28,832 nucleotides of DNA from an uncultured Lysobacteraceae bacterium (GCA_946482565.1 CAMLSB010000008.1:1-28832); one strand, 5' to 3'; positions 6,242-15,505 are shown, counted from the first letter of the stretch. The notes: generated by a model from the letters alone, not told the origin. Translations and numbers: made by a program.

Positions 6242-7588
6242 CTAAATCAGCTTGCCTGGGTTCAAGATCCCAGCGGGATCGAATACACGCTTCAGTTGGC
6301 GCATCAACTCGATTTCCGCCTCGCTGCGGGTGTAATGCAGATATGGCTTCTTGAGCAGGCCGACGCCGTGTTCGGCAGAAACGCTGCCGCCAAATTCCTG
6401 CAGGGCGCTCCCGAGCAGCTTTGTCACACGGCCGCACTCCGCTTGAAACCTTTCGGGCTCCATGCACTCTGGTTGCAGGATGCTGATGTGCAGGTTGCCA
6501 TCACCCAGATGTCCAAACCAGACCACTTCGAATTGAGGATACTCTCGCGCAAATAGCGCTTGCATACGTTCCAGGAACGCGGGGACAGATGAAACACGCA
6601 CCGCAATGTCGTTTTTGTAAGGGTGGTGCCGGGCGATGCTTTCGGTGATGCCCTCGCGCAGTCGCCATAACTCTGCATTCTGCTCAAGGCTTTGTCCAAT
6701 GACGCCCTCCACCACCAAACCAGCGGCGGCCAGCGATTCGAAGGCCGAGACGGCGGCCGCCTCATTCTCATCGAATTCTGCCAGTAGATAGAAAGGTGCT
6801 GGATCGTCGAATGGACGCTTTCCGCCAGCCGCGAGGACATGTCGCAACGCGATGTCGGTGAAGAATTCGAATGCACTGAGCTTGAGACTGGTTCGCAGCA
6901 TGGCGAACACCCGCATCAGCGCGTCCAACCGTGGCACACCCAGCACCATCACCTGTTGGAGGAGTGGAATATCGGTTAAGCGGAGAGTCACTTCCGCGAT
7001 GACTCCAAGCGTCCCCTCCGATCCAATGAACAGGTGTCTCAAATCGTAGCCGGTCGCATTCTTTACTAAGCCACGATTCAAATCCAAGACTTCTCCCGCG
7101 CCTGAAACCACCTTCAAACCCGCCACCCAATCGCGGGTTAGGCCGTAGCGAAGCACCTTGATACCGCCGGCGTTGGTAGCCACGTTGCCGCCGATTTGCG
7201 ACGATCCACGGCTGGCGAAGTCTACCGGGTAAAACAATCCGCGCGCGCGCGCGGCCTCCTGTACTTTTTGGGTTACTACGCCTGCTTGGACGTGCAAGGT
7301 CCGGCCGACGGAGTCGAAATCCAAAATCGCGCTCATCTTTTCCATCGACACCACAATTTCTTCGCCAGTCGCTACTGCCCCACCCGAGAGGCCCGTGCGC
7401 CCCCCCGATGGCACCAACGCCCTCCCGTTCTCATTCGCCCATCGCACAAGAGTCTGCAGATCAACGGTTGATTGCGGGAACGCGACCGCAACTGGCAATG
7501 CTGAGCACCCGCCGCTCCAATCCCGCCCATAACGCTCACGTACGCCCTGCTCTATCGTCGCTTTGCAGGGAAAATCGGCAGGCAGCAT
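6242..7588 (-). CDS. FAD-linked D-2-hydroxyacid dehydrogenase (D-2-hydroxyglutarate dehydrogenase / GlcD type)
   Basis: The 448-residue flavoprotein has an N-terminal PCMH-type FAD domain with V-P-S-G-G-R-T-G-L-S-G-G (59-70) and I-G-G-N-V-A-T-N-A-G-G (132-142), then N-A-T-G-Y-D-L and I-G-S-E-G-T-L-G. The C-terminal FAD-oxidase domain has the metal-ligand motif G-H-L-G-D-G-N-L-H (359-367) and A-E-H-G-V-G (405-410). The family oxidises D-lactate, glycolate or D-2-hydroxyglutarate, passing electrons to a flavoprotein or quinone. The pattern reads to me closest to D-2-hydroxyglutarate dehydrogenases. It sits 11 bases after a glycosyltransferase gene inside the polysaccharide cluster, an unusual place for such an enzyme. 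A link to the WbpB-type dehydrogenase, which makes 2-hydroxyglutarate, is my inference. The substrate is not proven. Confidence 0.88.
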   Translation of the reverse strand: MLPADFPCKATIEQGVRERYGRDWSGGCSALPVAVAFPQSTVDLQTLVRWANENGRALVPSGGRTGLSGGAVATGEEIVVSMEKMSAILDFDSVGRTLHVQAGVVTQKVQEAARARGLFYPVDFASRGSSQIGGNVATNAGGIKVLRYGLTRDWVAGLKVVSGAGEVLDLNRGLVKNATGYDLRHLFIGSEGTLGVIAEVTLRLTDIPLLQQVMVLGVPRLDALMRVFAMLRTSLKLSAFEFFTDIALRHVLAAGGKRPFDDPAPFYLLAEFDENEAAAVSAFESLAAAGLVVEGVIGQSLEQNAELWRLREGITESIARHHPYKNDIAVRVSSVPAFLERMQALFAREYPQFEVVWFGHLGDGNLHISILQPECMEPERFQAECGRVTKLLGSALQEFGGSVSAEHGVGLLKKPYLHYTRSEAEIELMRQLKRVFDPAGILNPGKLI

Positions 7589-7599
7589 GACCTTTACCC

Positions 7600-8811
7600 T
7601 TATGCCAACAACTGGTGATAAAGGCGTGTCGTCTGCCCGTTCACCACACTTTCGGCGAATTCGATTCTTGCCTTCCGCATTGCCGACTCACCAAGCCGTT
7701 CGCGAAGCATTGCATCGTCATGCAATCGAGCAATCGCGGAAGCCAGCGAACGCACATCGCGAGCCGGGACAAGAAGCCCGTTTTCACCATCGTTGACTAC
7801 TTCTCTGCATCCTGGAACGTCTGTTGCCACAATGGGTAGGGCGCAAGCGGCGGCTTCAATCAGCCCCTTCGGCAAGCCTTCCCTATAGCTCGGAAGAACG
7901 ACAATGTCGGTTGTACTGAAGAGTGCGGGCATATTATCTACGTGACCTATCCACGCAACTGATCCCTCCTGAACCCACCGCTGCACCGTGCCGCTAGGCA
8001 CCGAGGCGGGATTCCCTTCGTCCAGAGATCCTGCCAAAACGAAGTCCAGTTCGCGCCCTTCTGCCCTCAAAAGCCTTGCAGCTTGCACGAATTCCCCAAT
8101 TCCCTTGTCCCAGAGAATTCTCGCCGGAAGGACGACACGCAGCGACGAAGAGGCCGTCGTTCTCGACTTGAAAGAAGGACTGAAACGTACGCAATCCACT
8201 CCTGATCCACGTACAAGGCGCAACCTTGATTCTTGAATAATCCCGGCATCTATCAAGAACCGAAGATCATCCCGGTTTTGTACGATCACGACCGAGCGGT
8301 CGGTATCGAGTACACCCCTCATGAACGCAATAACAAGAGGCCTAAGCGCTCGCGCCAACAAGCCTCCATTAGTAAACACATACCCCATGCCGGCGATTGA
8401 GGAAACACTAGCGACCTTACCTCTCGGACGTCGCGCCAATCTCGCCGCCAGCGCTCCATAGATGGCGCATTTGATGGTGAACCCATGGACCAAGTCGATG
8501 TTCTCAAACTCGATAAGTCGCCTTAGCCAAAGAATCAGCGCCGATTCTCTAAATGGGTTCAGGCTCCTACGTTCCATTGGAGCTCTACGCCACTTCAACC
8601 CCATGGACGTCAATTTGTCTCCGTATGGTCCTCCAGGCGAAACAAGCAGAACTTCATACCCTGCCTCGATCAGTGAAAGGGCCAAACTCAGTCGGAAGTT
8701 GAAGAGATACCAATCCGAGTTAGCGAACAGTACGATCCGCCGCGGCCGTCCCAATGGTTTGTGCGCCCCAGCCACCAAGGAATCCAGGAAACTTTCGTCG
8801 CTAACATTCAC
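7600..8811 (-). CDS. GT4-family glycosyltransferase (PglA/WbuB-like)
   Basis: The 403-residue protein has the GT-B pattern of family 4. The N-terminal Rossmann domain has F-N-F-R-L-S-L-A and V-S-P-G-G-P-Y-G, and the C-terminal domain has V-L-P-A-R-I-L-W-D-K-G-I near 230, V-L-P-S-Y-R-E-G-L-P-K-G-L-I-E-A-A near 310, and A-T-D-V-P-G-C-R-E-V. The E-x7-E donor motif is intact. It probably adds one sugar of the lipid-linked repeat unit on the cytosolic face. The frame opens with GTG at 8811. No ATG occurs until well inside the first domain, so a GTG start here, or one slightly downstream, is likely. The donor sugar is unknown. Confidence 0.9.
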   Translation of the reverse strand: MNVSDESFLDSLVAGAHKPLGRPRRIVLFANSDWYLFNFRLSLALSLIEAGYEVLLVSPGGPYGDKLTSMGLKWRRAPMERRSLNPFRESALILWLRRLIEFENIDLVHGFTIKCAIYGALAARLARRPRGKVASVSSIAGMGYVFTNGGLLARALRPLVIAFMRGVLDTDRSVVIVQNRDDLRFLIDAGIIQESRLRLVRGSGVDCVRFSPSFKSRTTASSSLRVVLPARILWDKGIGEFVQAARLLRAEGRELDFVLAGSLDEGNPASVPSGTVQRWVQEGSVAWIGHVDNMPALFSTTDIVVLPSYREGLPKGLIEAAACALPIVATDVPGCREVVNDGENGLLVPARDVRSLASAIARLHDDAMLRERLGESAMRKARIEFAESVVNGQTTRLYHQLLA

Positions 8812-8866
8812 TTGTAATCACCGAAATTCTTTGCGGGCAAAATCACCTGTCTCTAGCCCAAAACCA

Positions 8867-9982
8867 TCACGAGATTATGGTGTCTACGTAGGCCTCGTAC
8901 CGAAGCCTCTCGCCGACCACCTTGAGGCAAGCCTCCCGATAGCTCGCTAGGCGCTCCCGCCCCAAGTCTATTGCTCCCTCAATAGCTGATCCAATACTCG
9001 ACGTATCGAATTCAACCAGCCAACCTACATCGCCAAATCCGTGAATCTGATGATGATAGGGAATTCCCAAGCTACTGATGACAGGTATCCCCTGCGATAA
9101 GTACTCCCCCAACTTCGTTGAGCTGCTTTCTCTATAAACGTCCAAGGGGGGGATCAAATTGACGCCGACATCGGCGCTGGCGATTCTTTCTCTAACCTCC
9201 GCCCTCGGCAATTTCGGCCAAAAATTTAGCATGCCCTTCTTTTTGAGTAGGTCGATTGCAGCAGCCGTCGTTTCGTCCAAACAAAGTGCTTCGCGTTCTC
9301 CTCCAATAAAGTCAACCACGAAATTCCGCCTGGCCGCAACGCTCGCGAAAGCCTGCAACACGATGTCAAGCCGCCTTAATGGATCGAACGTACCCACATA
9401 TACGAATGAGATTGCGCCCTCTTTGAACCCCTCCTCCGTCGCTCCGCTGAATTCGAAGTCACAGCACAGAGGAACCACGCAAATCTCGACGTCTTCAGAG
9501 TATTTTCGTATGCGCGGGATAGCCCCTTCATTGACCACCAAAACTCTTAGGCATTTTGGAACCGCGTATGCCAATATGCTTCGCCCTACCCATCTTGAAA
9601 TCGAATTCGAACTGAAGTTCTCATGCGGAAAACTTGATTGAAAAATCACGTCAAATTTGCGGAGAAAAATTTGCTTGTACACCAAGAAAACACATAGACA
9701 TAAAACGTCGTTCCTGATGAAAACACGACAATGTGTGGAAAATCCGAACCCCCTCAAATATGCATATAGCGCATAGAACGCATACCCGAGACGTTCGAAC
9801 CCACGCCTCCGAAATGGGGCTTGAATGACACCATCCGCGGAAGCATTTCCATCCCCACGGGAAAATAGGATCGGCACAATGCCGCGACAGCTGCGGATGC
9901 AGCCACGCAGCATTCCATCGACAAAAGAATGTCCTTCTCCAGCAGCCTTATCTACCACGCAAAACAAGGCGTCACGATCCAT
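8867..9982 (-). CDS. Glycosyltransferase, GT4-like
   Basis: The 371-residue protein has a recognisable C-terminal GT-B domain: F-V-Y-V-G-T-F-D-P-L-R-R near 195 (donor-side start), a D-V-G-V-N-L-I-P segment and S-S-T-K-L-G-E-Y-L-S-Q-G-I-P-V-I-S-S near 300, the region of the E-x7-E motif. The N-terminal half is more divergent and Cys/Phe-rich. The gene is among the most A/T-rich of the window, a sign of recent transfer. Its ATG overlaps the end of the polymerase-like gene by 11 bases. It presumably acts on the repeat unit of this locus. Neither donor nor acceptor can be named. Confidence 0.8.
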   Translation of the reverse strand: MDRDALFCVVDKAAGEGHSFVDGMLRGCIRSCRGIVPILFSRGDGNASADGVIQAPFRRRGFERLGYAFYALYAYLRGFGFSTHCRVFIRNDVLCLCVFLVYKQIFLRKFDVIFQSSFPHENFSSNSISRWVGRSILAYAVPKCLRVLVVNEGAIPRIRKYSEDVEICVVPLCCDFEFSGATEEGFKEGAISFVYVGTFDPLRRLDIVLQAFASVAARRNFVVDFIGGEREALCLDETTAAAIDLLKKKGMLNFWPKLPRAEVRERIASADVGVNLIPPLDVYRESSSTKLGEYLSQGIPVISSLGIPYHHQIHGFGDVGWLVEFDTSSIGSAIEGAIDLGRERLASYREACLKVVGERLRYEAYVDTIIS

Positions 9983-11177
9983 ACCGTGCCTGCGCTTGAT
10001 TTCTGAGCCGTATCAAATAAGCCATGGAAGCACACATCAACAGTGGAACAACTCCGACGCCGCCTACAATGTACGACCTGACCAATGAATCTATAAGTGC
10101 GAACAGCAGAAGAACTGCGACAGCCACATGCTCTGGCGCTCTATTCCGTAGACGTATGAATCGATATACCGCCGCCAACACCAGATAGAGAAAGATCAAG
10201 GCTCCACCGATTCCAAAGACAAGAAGCATGGTGAGCGCGGTATTCTGGGCTGTACTATTCGATGCGCCCGCCGACTTCATGGCGTCCTGCACCGAGTCGA
10301 CCGACCCATAGCCGAAGAACGGGCTTTTCGCCGCGAGGTCGAGCCCTATCGCCCAGAGGTCATCTCGATTATTGAAGCCCTTATATAGCCTCAGTCCGGC
10401 GTTTAGATCCTGGTCGGACAAGGCGTAAAGATAAATTGATCCCGCGCTCGCGACCAACAATACGCCACCGGCGATCAACGCAAGCCTTCCGGATAGACCG
10501 GAACGGAAGAATGAGTAGGCGGCGATGGAGATCAGCATGGCCACCGTGCAACTTCGAGACGATCCCAGGATGATGGTCGCCCCAACGAAGTAAATCAGAT
10601 ACTTGGACCTAGCTGGGAGCGCGCCTCGGGAAAACAGCGAATACAGCAGCCAGAACCCGACGGCTTGAGTTGCGGCGAAATAATTGACGTTCCAGATCAG
10701 TCCGCTAGAGGACGGAAGCGACGTCATGAATATCGCTCGCCCCTTATTTAAATCACCGAGAAGCGGAATGGAGTCCAGGCCGAGCGTCCCCGCCAGCGCC
10801 AGAAGCCCGTTTCCCACGAACAGGGCCAAGGTCAGGATCGCCGCCCTGCGTTGCATGAAAAAGACCTTCCACAATGATCCGCCCACCAAAAAAAAGACGA
10901 TCGGGTATGCGAACAGCTGGATGGGAACGGACTGATGACGGTCCAAATTGAAGGCGACCGCGCCCGCGACCACCAGGACGTAACTCAGCGCAGAAAGCAA
11001 GAGCCCATTCGCGCCCCGCTCGAACTTGATGCCTGCCCCAGCAGCGACAACGGCAAACGTAGCCAGTGCTACGGCATAGAAGACAAACTTGTTTTCGCCA
11101 ACGCTGTACGTCAGGAAACTTGCCGCTAGCGCGAAAAAGAACCCGAAGCTAATTAGGTCAATTCTGCGCATAAGCAT
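9972..11177 (-). CDS. O-antigen polymerase (Wzy-like) / O-antigen ligase-family membrane protein
   Basis: The 401-residue protein is hydrophobic throughout, with about ten to twelve membrane segments and a large periplasmic loop near residues 240-300 (N-N-R-D-D-L-W, F-F-G-Y-G-S-V-D), the layout of Wzy_C/O-antigen ligase-type proteins. It lies among glycosyltransferases and the flippase, the usual place for the repeat-unit polymerase, so Wzy is the better guess. A second protein of this superfamily is encoded at 21008-22396, and sequence alone does not say which polymerises and which ligates. Two starts are possible, ATG at 11177 or at 11171. Confidence 0.78.
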   Translation of the reverse strand: MLMRRIDLISFGFFFALAASFLTYSVGENKFVFYAVALATFAVVAAGAGIKFERGANGLLLSALSYVLVVAGAVAFNLDRHQSVPIQLFAYPIVFFLVGGSLWKVFFMQRRAAILTLALFVGNGLLALAGTLGLDSIPLLGDLNKGRAIFMTSLPSSSGLIWNVNYFAATQAVGFWLLYSLFSRGALPARSKYLIYFVGATIILGSSRSCTVAMLISIAAYSFFRSGLSGRLALIAGGVLLVASAGSIYLYALSDQDLNAGLRLYKGFNNRDDLWAIGLDLAAKSPFFGYGSVDSVQDAMKSAGASNSTAQNTALTMLLVFGIGGALIFLYLVLAAVYRFIRLRNRAPEHVAVAVLLLFALIDSLVRSYIVGGVGVVPLLMCASMAYLIRLRNQAQARYGS

Positions 11178-11224
11178 CCCGTTTACAGACGATCAACTCC
11201 GACTCCATAACGAATGGGCCGAGA

Positions 11225-12433
11225 TCAGTGACTTTCGGTCCTTGCCAACAGATGGCTAACGAATTGCCTCGATAACGCCCGCCTTTCATATCGACCGATC
11301 TCTTCCTCGTTCGCAACGACGAAACGATCTTCCCCGGAGAAAACAGAGGTTAGGAACGTGGTCAATGCCGATCCAGAGCCTCCCACATAGACCCCCAGCC
11401 CCGTACCCGCCAATATGCGCTCCATGTCAGATCCTGCTTCAACGCCAAGTGCAATCACCGGCTTGCGTTGTCCAAGGTATTCAAACAACTTGCCGGTTAG
11501 AACACCCTGCGATGTCGCAAAAAAGTCTTCTATCAACAAGCAAAAATCGGACTTACGCTGCAACTCGTAAGACTCTTGCCTGGTTATTACTCCAAGGTGG
11601 CGAACCAAGCCCAGGCGGATGTATTCCGATATCGCATTCATCGTGTGGTCGTCGATCATTCCCGCCAGTACGATTTCGACGTATGGCCTTTCATTGGCCT
11701 GCATCGACTCAAGCACTTTCCAAGCTTCTTCGATGAACAGCAACGGAGACCGCTCCTGATATATGGTCCCCGTATAGCAGATCCGAATTGATTTCTCTCC
11801 CGCCCCTCTCGCTGACCTCCGTTCTTCCGCCAACAAGGGAGGGGCTTCGAAGCCATTGTATAGAATGATCCCTTGCTTCCTATGAAATGACGCGAGCTTC
11901 TCCAGGAGAGTTGGCGACACCGACACGACTGCCCAGGACGGCAAGAGCAGAGCCCGCTCGAGAATTGACTTCAGTTTCGATTTCAGGCCCGCTCTGCATC
12001 GAGAGCCGTAGTAGCTCCCCGTAGTCCAAATGTCCCTGTAGTCGGCAACCCAGTGTGCGAATGGCCAAAGCAACTTCGCTACAGCTCCCAAGACGTGAGC
12101 CGAGCTCGGGCCGTACGTGCTGATGATCCAGTCAACTCGCCTCTCCCTTGCTGCGCTCCCTCCCAGGTAGCACAAAGCACGCGTCCACCAAAGAAGTCTT
12201 GAGCCGGCCACATACTTCAGGACCAGTCCTTCGGTGCTCCTCGGAAGGCTCAAGTCATTCGACTTGGATGCCAGCACGATTACACGATAACCAGCATCGC
12301 GAAGCGCAACCGCCAAATAATAAGGACGCAGGCTGGATATCTTGTTGGCCGGGGGAAAGTTCGGCGCTATCAAAACCGCGACCCGCGGCTTAGGACGCGA
12401 GTTTCCACCAGAAAGGTTCTTATCCATGTGCAT
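11225..12433 (-). CDS. GT4-family glycosyltransferase
   Basis: The 402-residue protein has the N-terminal A-P-N-F-P-P-A-N-K-I-S-S-L-R-P-Y-Y-L-A loop found in WbuB/CapM-type enzymes, then W-V-A-D-Y-R-D-I-W, a typical acceptor-domain signature. The C-terminal donor domain shows I-C-Y-T-G-T-I-Y near 220 and T-G-K-L-F-E-Y-L-G-Q-R-K-P-V-I-A near 330. It is predicted to be cytosolic and to transfer one sugar to the growing repeat unit. The start may be ATG 12433 or the third codon, ATG 12427. It lies 28 bases after the 2-epimerase gene. The specificity is unknown, but the WbpI-derived uronic acid is a fair candidate donor. Confidence 0.88.
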   Translation of the reverse strand: MHMDKNLSGGNSRPKPRVAVLIAPNFPPANKISSLRPYYLAVALRDAGYRVIVLASKSNDLSLPRSTEGLVLKYVAGSRLLWWTRALCYLGGSAARERRVDWIISTYGPSSAHVLGAVAKLLWPFAHWVADYRDIWTTGSYYGSRCRAGLKSKLKSILERALLLPSWAVVSVSPTLLEKLASFHRKQGIILYNGFEAPPLLAEERRSARGAGEKSIRICYTGTIYQERSPLLFIEEAWKVLESMQANERPYVEIVLAGMIDDHTMNAISEYIRLGLVRHLGVITRQESYELQRKSDFCLLIEDFFATSQGVLTGKLFEYLGQRKPVIALGVEAGSDMERILAGTGLGVYVGGSGSALTTFLTSVFSGEDRFVVANEEEIGRYERRALSRQFVSHLLARTESH

Positions 12434-12461
12434 GCAGAAACGCCGCCCGACTAAGAATCGT

Positions 12462-13523
12462 TTATAGACCGAGCAACTTCTCAGTGATCTTCAATGCTGA
12501 ATCTCCGTTCCCGTATAGCAGGGTCGATCCCTGGCTGGGACGGAAACTCAACAAGGCGTCCGAAATTTTCTCCTGATCACTTCCGACAAGGAGATTCCAG
12601 CCTGTTTCGACCAACTCCACCCATTCGGTTTCCTCCCTCAGGGTGAGGCACGGCTTCCCATGAAAGTACGCCTCCTTTTGCACCCCCCCAGAATCGGTCG
12701 CAACAAGCGTGCAACGCATTTCCAGCCAAACCATCTCAAGATAACCGACGGGAGGAACGATGCTCACATTCTGAGGGACGATGACTCCAGCATCACGCAT
12801 TACCTGCCTGGTTCGCGGATGCATGGGAATTACGATGTGCATATTGGAGGCCTCTAGCCCCCGCATGATTCCACGCAAGGTCTCATGATTCGATGTGTTC
12901 TCGGCGCGATGAATGGTGCACAACACAAAGTCACCTGAACCAATCCCGATCTCATCCGCCCAAATAGGTGGTTGAGCCCGCTCCTTGTAGAAGATAGCAG
13001 CGTCATACATCACATCACCGACCAAGCTCACCTTGCTTGATGCAATGCCCTCATTTGCTAAGTTCTTCACAGCGATTTCAGTTGGAGCAAACAAGACCTC
13101 AGAAACATGGTCGGTCAGAATTCTGTTGATCTCCTCGGGCATGCGCCGATTAAAGGAACGCAGGCCAGATTCGACGTGAGCGACTGGAATATTCAGCTTG
13201 GCGGCGGCCAATGCTCCTGCCAAGGTCGAATTGGTATCCCCGTAGACGAGCACGAGCTCCGGCTGCTCCTGCAAAAGGACTTCCTCAACCTTTTCGAGCT
13301 GCCTGCCGGTCATCGCGCCATGCGTCCCCCCTCCGACCCCAAGGAAGTGATCGGGGCGCGGGATGCCCATCTGCTCGAAAAACACATCGGACATTTCGGC
13401 GTCGTAGTGCTGACCGGTATGAACAAGGACCTCAGTCACGCCCGCGCCCCTGATCGCACGGGAAACCGGTGCGGCCTTCACGAATTGCGGTCGCGCACCA
13501 ACGACTGTAACTATCTTCTTCAT
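12462..13523 (-). CDS. wbpI: WbpI-type UDP-GlcNAc3NAcA 2-epimerase (non-hydrolysing)
   Basis: The 353-residue protein has the non-hydrolysing UDP-sugar 2-epimerase fold. It begins V-V-G-A-R-P-Q-F-V-K-A and shows V-Y-G-D-T-N-S-T (D96), H-V-E-S-G-L-R-S-F (E118), M-P-E-E-I-N-R (E130-E131) and I-H-R-A-E-N-T (H205), which match the catalytic set of WecB. The form F-N-R-R-M-P-E-E-I-N-R-I-L-T-D, the T-D-S-G-G-V-Q-K-E-A motif followed by F-H-G-K-P-C-L-T, and the length resemble Pseudomonas WbpI more than housekeeping WecB, as I remember them. WbpI turns UDP-2,3-diacetamido-2,3-dideoxy-glucuronic acid into the manno form. The presence of WbpB- and WbpE-like genes supports this. A WecB-like role on UDP-GlcNAc is the alternative. 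Confidence 0.87.
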   Translation of the reverse strand: MKKIVTVVGARPQFVKAAPVSRAIRGAGVTEVLVHTGQHYDAEMSDVFFEQMGIPRPDHFLGVGGGTHGAMTGRQLEKVEEVLLQEQPELVLVYGDTNSTLAGALAAAKLNIPVAHVESGLRSFNRRMPEEINRILTDHVSEVLFAPTEIAVKNLANEGIASSKVSLVGDVMYDAAIFYKERAQPPIWADEIGIGSGDFVLCTIHRAENTSNHETLRGIMRGLEASNMHIVIPMHPRTRQVMRDAGVIVPQNVSIVPPVGYLEMVWLEMRCTLVATDSGGVQKEAYFHGKPCLTLREETEWVELVETGWNLLVGSDQEKISDALLSFRPSQGSTLLYGNGDSALKITEKLLGL

Positions 13524-13571
13524 TTTTTCTCACTTTCAGGCGTTCTTTCGATCTTCCAGCCGACGTGCACA

Positions 13572-14132
13572 TCACAACGTCTTGAGGACCTTGGCGGGAA
13601 CCCCGCCTATTACCACCTTCCCATCGGGGAAGCTGGCATTCACAACTGCCCCTGCGGCAACGATGGTCCGCGGCCCGAGAATTACACCCGGCAAGATGAC
13701 CGAATTCATGCCGATCCAGCACATCTCTCCGATCACGATGTCTCGCCCTTTTTCGTGATCATCCAATCGATCAATGCGGTGATTGGCCGTTATTAGACCA
13801 ACATTCGGCGCGATATAGCTTCCCCTACCCACCTCGATAACGCCATCGAAGTTCTGCATGTAGACGCCCGGCGATTGGAAGTTGTTCAGATCGTCAGGAT
13901 GAAACTTAATATTTCGCGGTTTTGAAATCGTTAACCCCAAGGTTGCCGGCCATGGCAATGGCGGCGCCAATCGCAAAATATTTCGACACCATAACGCGCG
14001 CAAAGCCCACTTGTAACCTTTGAAGCCTACATCGAAGTACCTTCCAGAAAGATACTTGCGATCGAAGAACAATCCAAAGAAGACCCGCAAGATCGGGCGA
14101 AAAAAGTTTCCAACTCTTCGCATGCCGCTCAT
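13572..14132 (-). CDS. Left-handed beta-helix (hexapeptide) acyltransferase, WcaF-like
   Basis: The 186-residue protein has an N-terminal basic and hydrophobic arm (about 1-70) and then hexapeptide repeats: V-I-E-V-G-R-G-S-Y-I-A-P-N-V-G, I-V-I-G-E-M-C-W-I-G-M-N-S-V-I-L-P-G and I-V-A-A-G-A-V-V. It closes with V-I-G-G-V-P-A-K-V-L. A catalytic-type His is seen in T-A-N-H-R-I. The family uses acetyl-CoA to acylate sugars. It overlaps the flippase gene by four bases (ATGA). It does not look like WbpD, whose repeats begin at the N-terminus and which ends in a different motif, so I favour O-acetylation of the repeat unit. N-acetylation of a 3-amino sugar remains possible. Confidence 0.82.
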   Translation of the reverse strand: MSGMRRVGNFFRPILRVFFGLFFDRKYLSGRYFDVGFKGYKWALRALWCRNILRLAPPLPWPATLGLTISKPRNIKFHPDDLNNFQSPGVYMQNFDGVIEVGRGSYIAPNVGLITANHRIDRLDDHEKGRDIVIGEMCWIGMNSVILPGVILGPRTIVAAGAVVNASFPDGKVVIGGVPAKVLKTL

Positions 14133-15505
14133 GACACACCCTTAATCACTAGGTTTAATGTCAGCCCTGCTGCCACCCACAACAACACTGGTAAAGCCGA
14201 TTTGAAAACAGTATGAGCCGCCTGCTTGAACCTTACACCTGCTGCATTATAAAAAACGACGCAGCACACAAAATAGAAAATCGCACCAGAACACGCATAC
14301 AACTCGGAAAAATAACTCCTCGCGAAGAAATACGCCCCAATCATTGTGCCAAGCCGCACCACCAATCCCGATGTCGTCAAGGCAAGCATTGCCCTCTGCT
14401 GATTCGTTACATGCATCACCATGGAAACGGGGGACGAAATAAACTGCAATACAAACCAAGGAGTCATCCAGGCGACCAATTCTCCGGCCCTTCGCCATTC
14501 ATCCCCAAAGATTATCGCGAACATCTGCGGCGCCACGAAGCCTGCAAAAATGAGGGGGCCTACCCCCGCCTTTGTCAGCCCCCCCAGGATTTTCGATGTA
14601 AAGCCACCAAGGTTTCCGGCTCGCATCTCATCTGACGCATGCGCTAAATACGCCTGCGCGATTGCCCCTCCTACCAGCTTCATGGGTATCGCCATGACTT
14701 TGATTGCAAGCATGAGGAAGCCCGCCTCCGGCCCAACGGCCAGGGCGGCGATAATGATGATGGGAGCTTGGATCCCTAGGCTATTGGCTAACGCATCTGG
14801 GGTCGAATACTTCGGGAATCTAGAGTAGGCCTTGGCGGCCCGCCTCATCGTGCTCCAACTTACTTGGCGGATCGAATCCCTACTCTCGCACCACGCTTCG
14901 ACGGAAAGTCGATATACACCAGCCCCATTACTAATGACTTGGCCGACCAATAGACCGAACGGACCGGCCCCGGCCACTCCGAGCGCTAATTGGGCACCGG
15001 AGCCTCCAACCGCCTGAGCCATGCGTGTACGAGCTATGCTGGAAAACTTTCGCTTGCGCGTCGACCAGTACTGCACGGCCGAATAGACGCCCGAAAGCCA
15101 AACACCTACGGGCACGAACCACAAATAAGGTGCTATTGCTGGGCTGCCGAGATGGTTGGCGATCCAACCCGGTGCCAATAGTGCGGCGGCGCCGATCAGG
15201 GCCGAGAAAAGCGACGCGCTGATCAGCGATAGTGCCAAGAGATCTGCCGCTTCCTCGTCGTTCTGCGGCATGGGGATGGCGATCTCAAAGCGCAAGCAAG
15301 CAGCGACCGAAAGAATCGCAAGAATCGACGCGTACACCGCGAGGACATTGAACTCTTGCGGCGTATACAACCTTGTGAGCAGCGGCAAGGCCAATGCTGA
15401 AACCACTTGAGCGAAAGCTGTTCCGCCGGCCAAGGCGCCGACCGCATGAACGAATCCGCCGCGCTGTGGAGGAGTCTGCCGTAGCAACTTCGAAAGAAGC
15501 GACAT
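14129..15505 (-). CDS. Wzx-type polysaccharide flippase
   Basis: The 458-residue protein has about twelve hydrophobic segments and the MOP-exporter layout (oligosaccharide flippase). The first segment holds A-L-P-L-L-T-R-L-Y-T-P-Q-E-F, a pattern common to Wzx proteins, and basic residues mark the cytosolic loops. It should move the undecaprenyl-linked repeat unit across the inner membrane. It follows the aminotransferase gene after nine bases and overlaps the acyltransferase gene by four, so all three are probably translated together. Confidence 0.9.
   Translation of the reverse strand: MSLLSKLLRQTPPQRGGFVHAVGALAGGTAFAQVVSALALPLLTRLYTPQEFNVLAVYASILAILSVAACLRFEIAIPMPQNDEEAADLLALSLISASLFSALIGAAALLAPGWIANHLGSPAIAPYLWFVPVGVWLSGVYSAVQYWSTRKRKFSSIARTRMAQAVGGSGAQLALGVAGAGPFGLLVGQVISNGAGVYRLSVEAWCESRDSIRQVSWSTMRRAAKAYSRFPKYSTPDALANSLGIQAPIIIIAALAVGPEAGFLMLAIKVMAIPMKLVGGAIAQAYLAHASDEMRAGNLGGFTSKILGGLTKAGVGPLIFAGFVAPQMFAIIFGDEWRRAGELVAWMTPWFVLQFISSPVSMVMHVTNQQRAMLALTTSGLVVRLGTMIGAYFFARSYFSELYACSGAIFYFVCCVVFYNAAGVRFKQAAHTVFKSALPVLLWVAAGLTLNLVIKGVS

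Noticed and set aside
12462..13523. A housekeeping WecB (UDP-GlcNAc 2-epimerase) for ManNAc synthesis
   Set aside because: The motifs fit both, but the gene keeps company with WbpB- and WbpE-like enzymes and its details look more like WbpI. No WecC-type ManNAc dehydrogenase is present.
13572..14132. The hexapeptide acyltransferase as WbpD, the 3-N-acetyltransferase
   Set aside because: Its long N-terminal arm and its repeat layout fit WcaF-type O-acetyltransferases better, and it is not adjacent to the wbpB/wbpE genes. It is not fully excluded, and it is the main rival to the formyl hypothesis.
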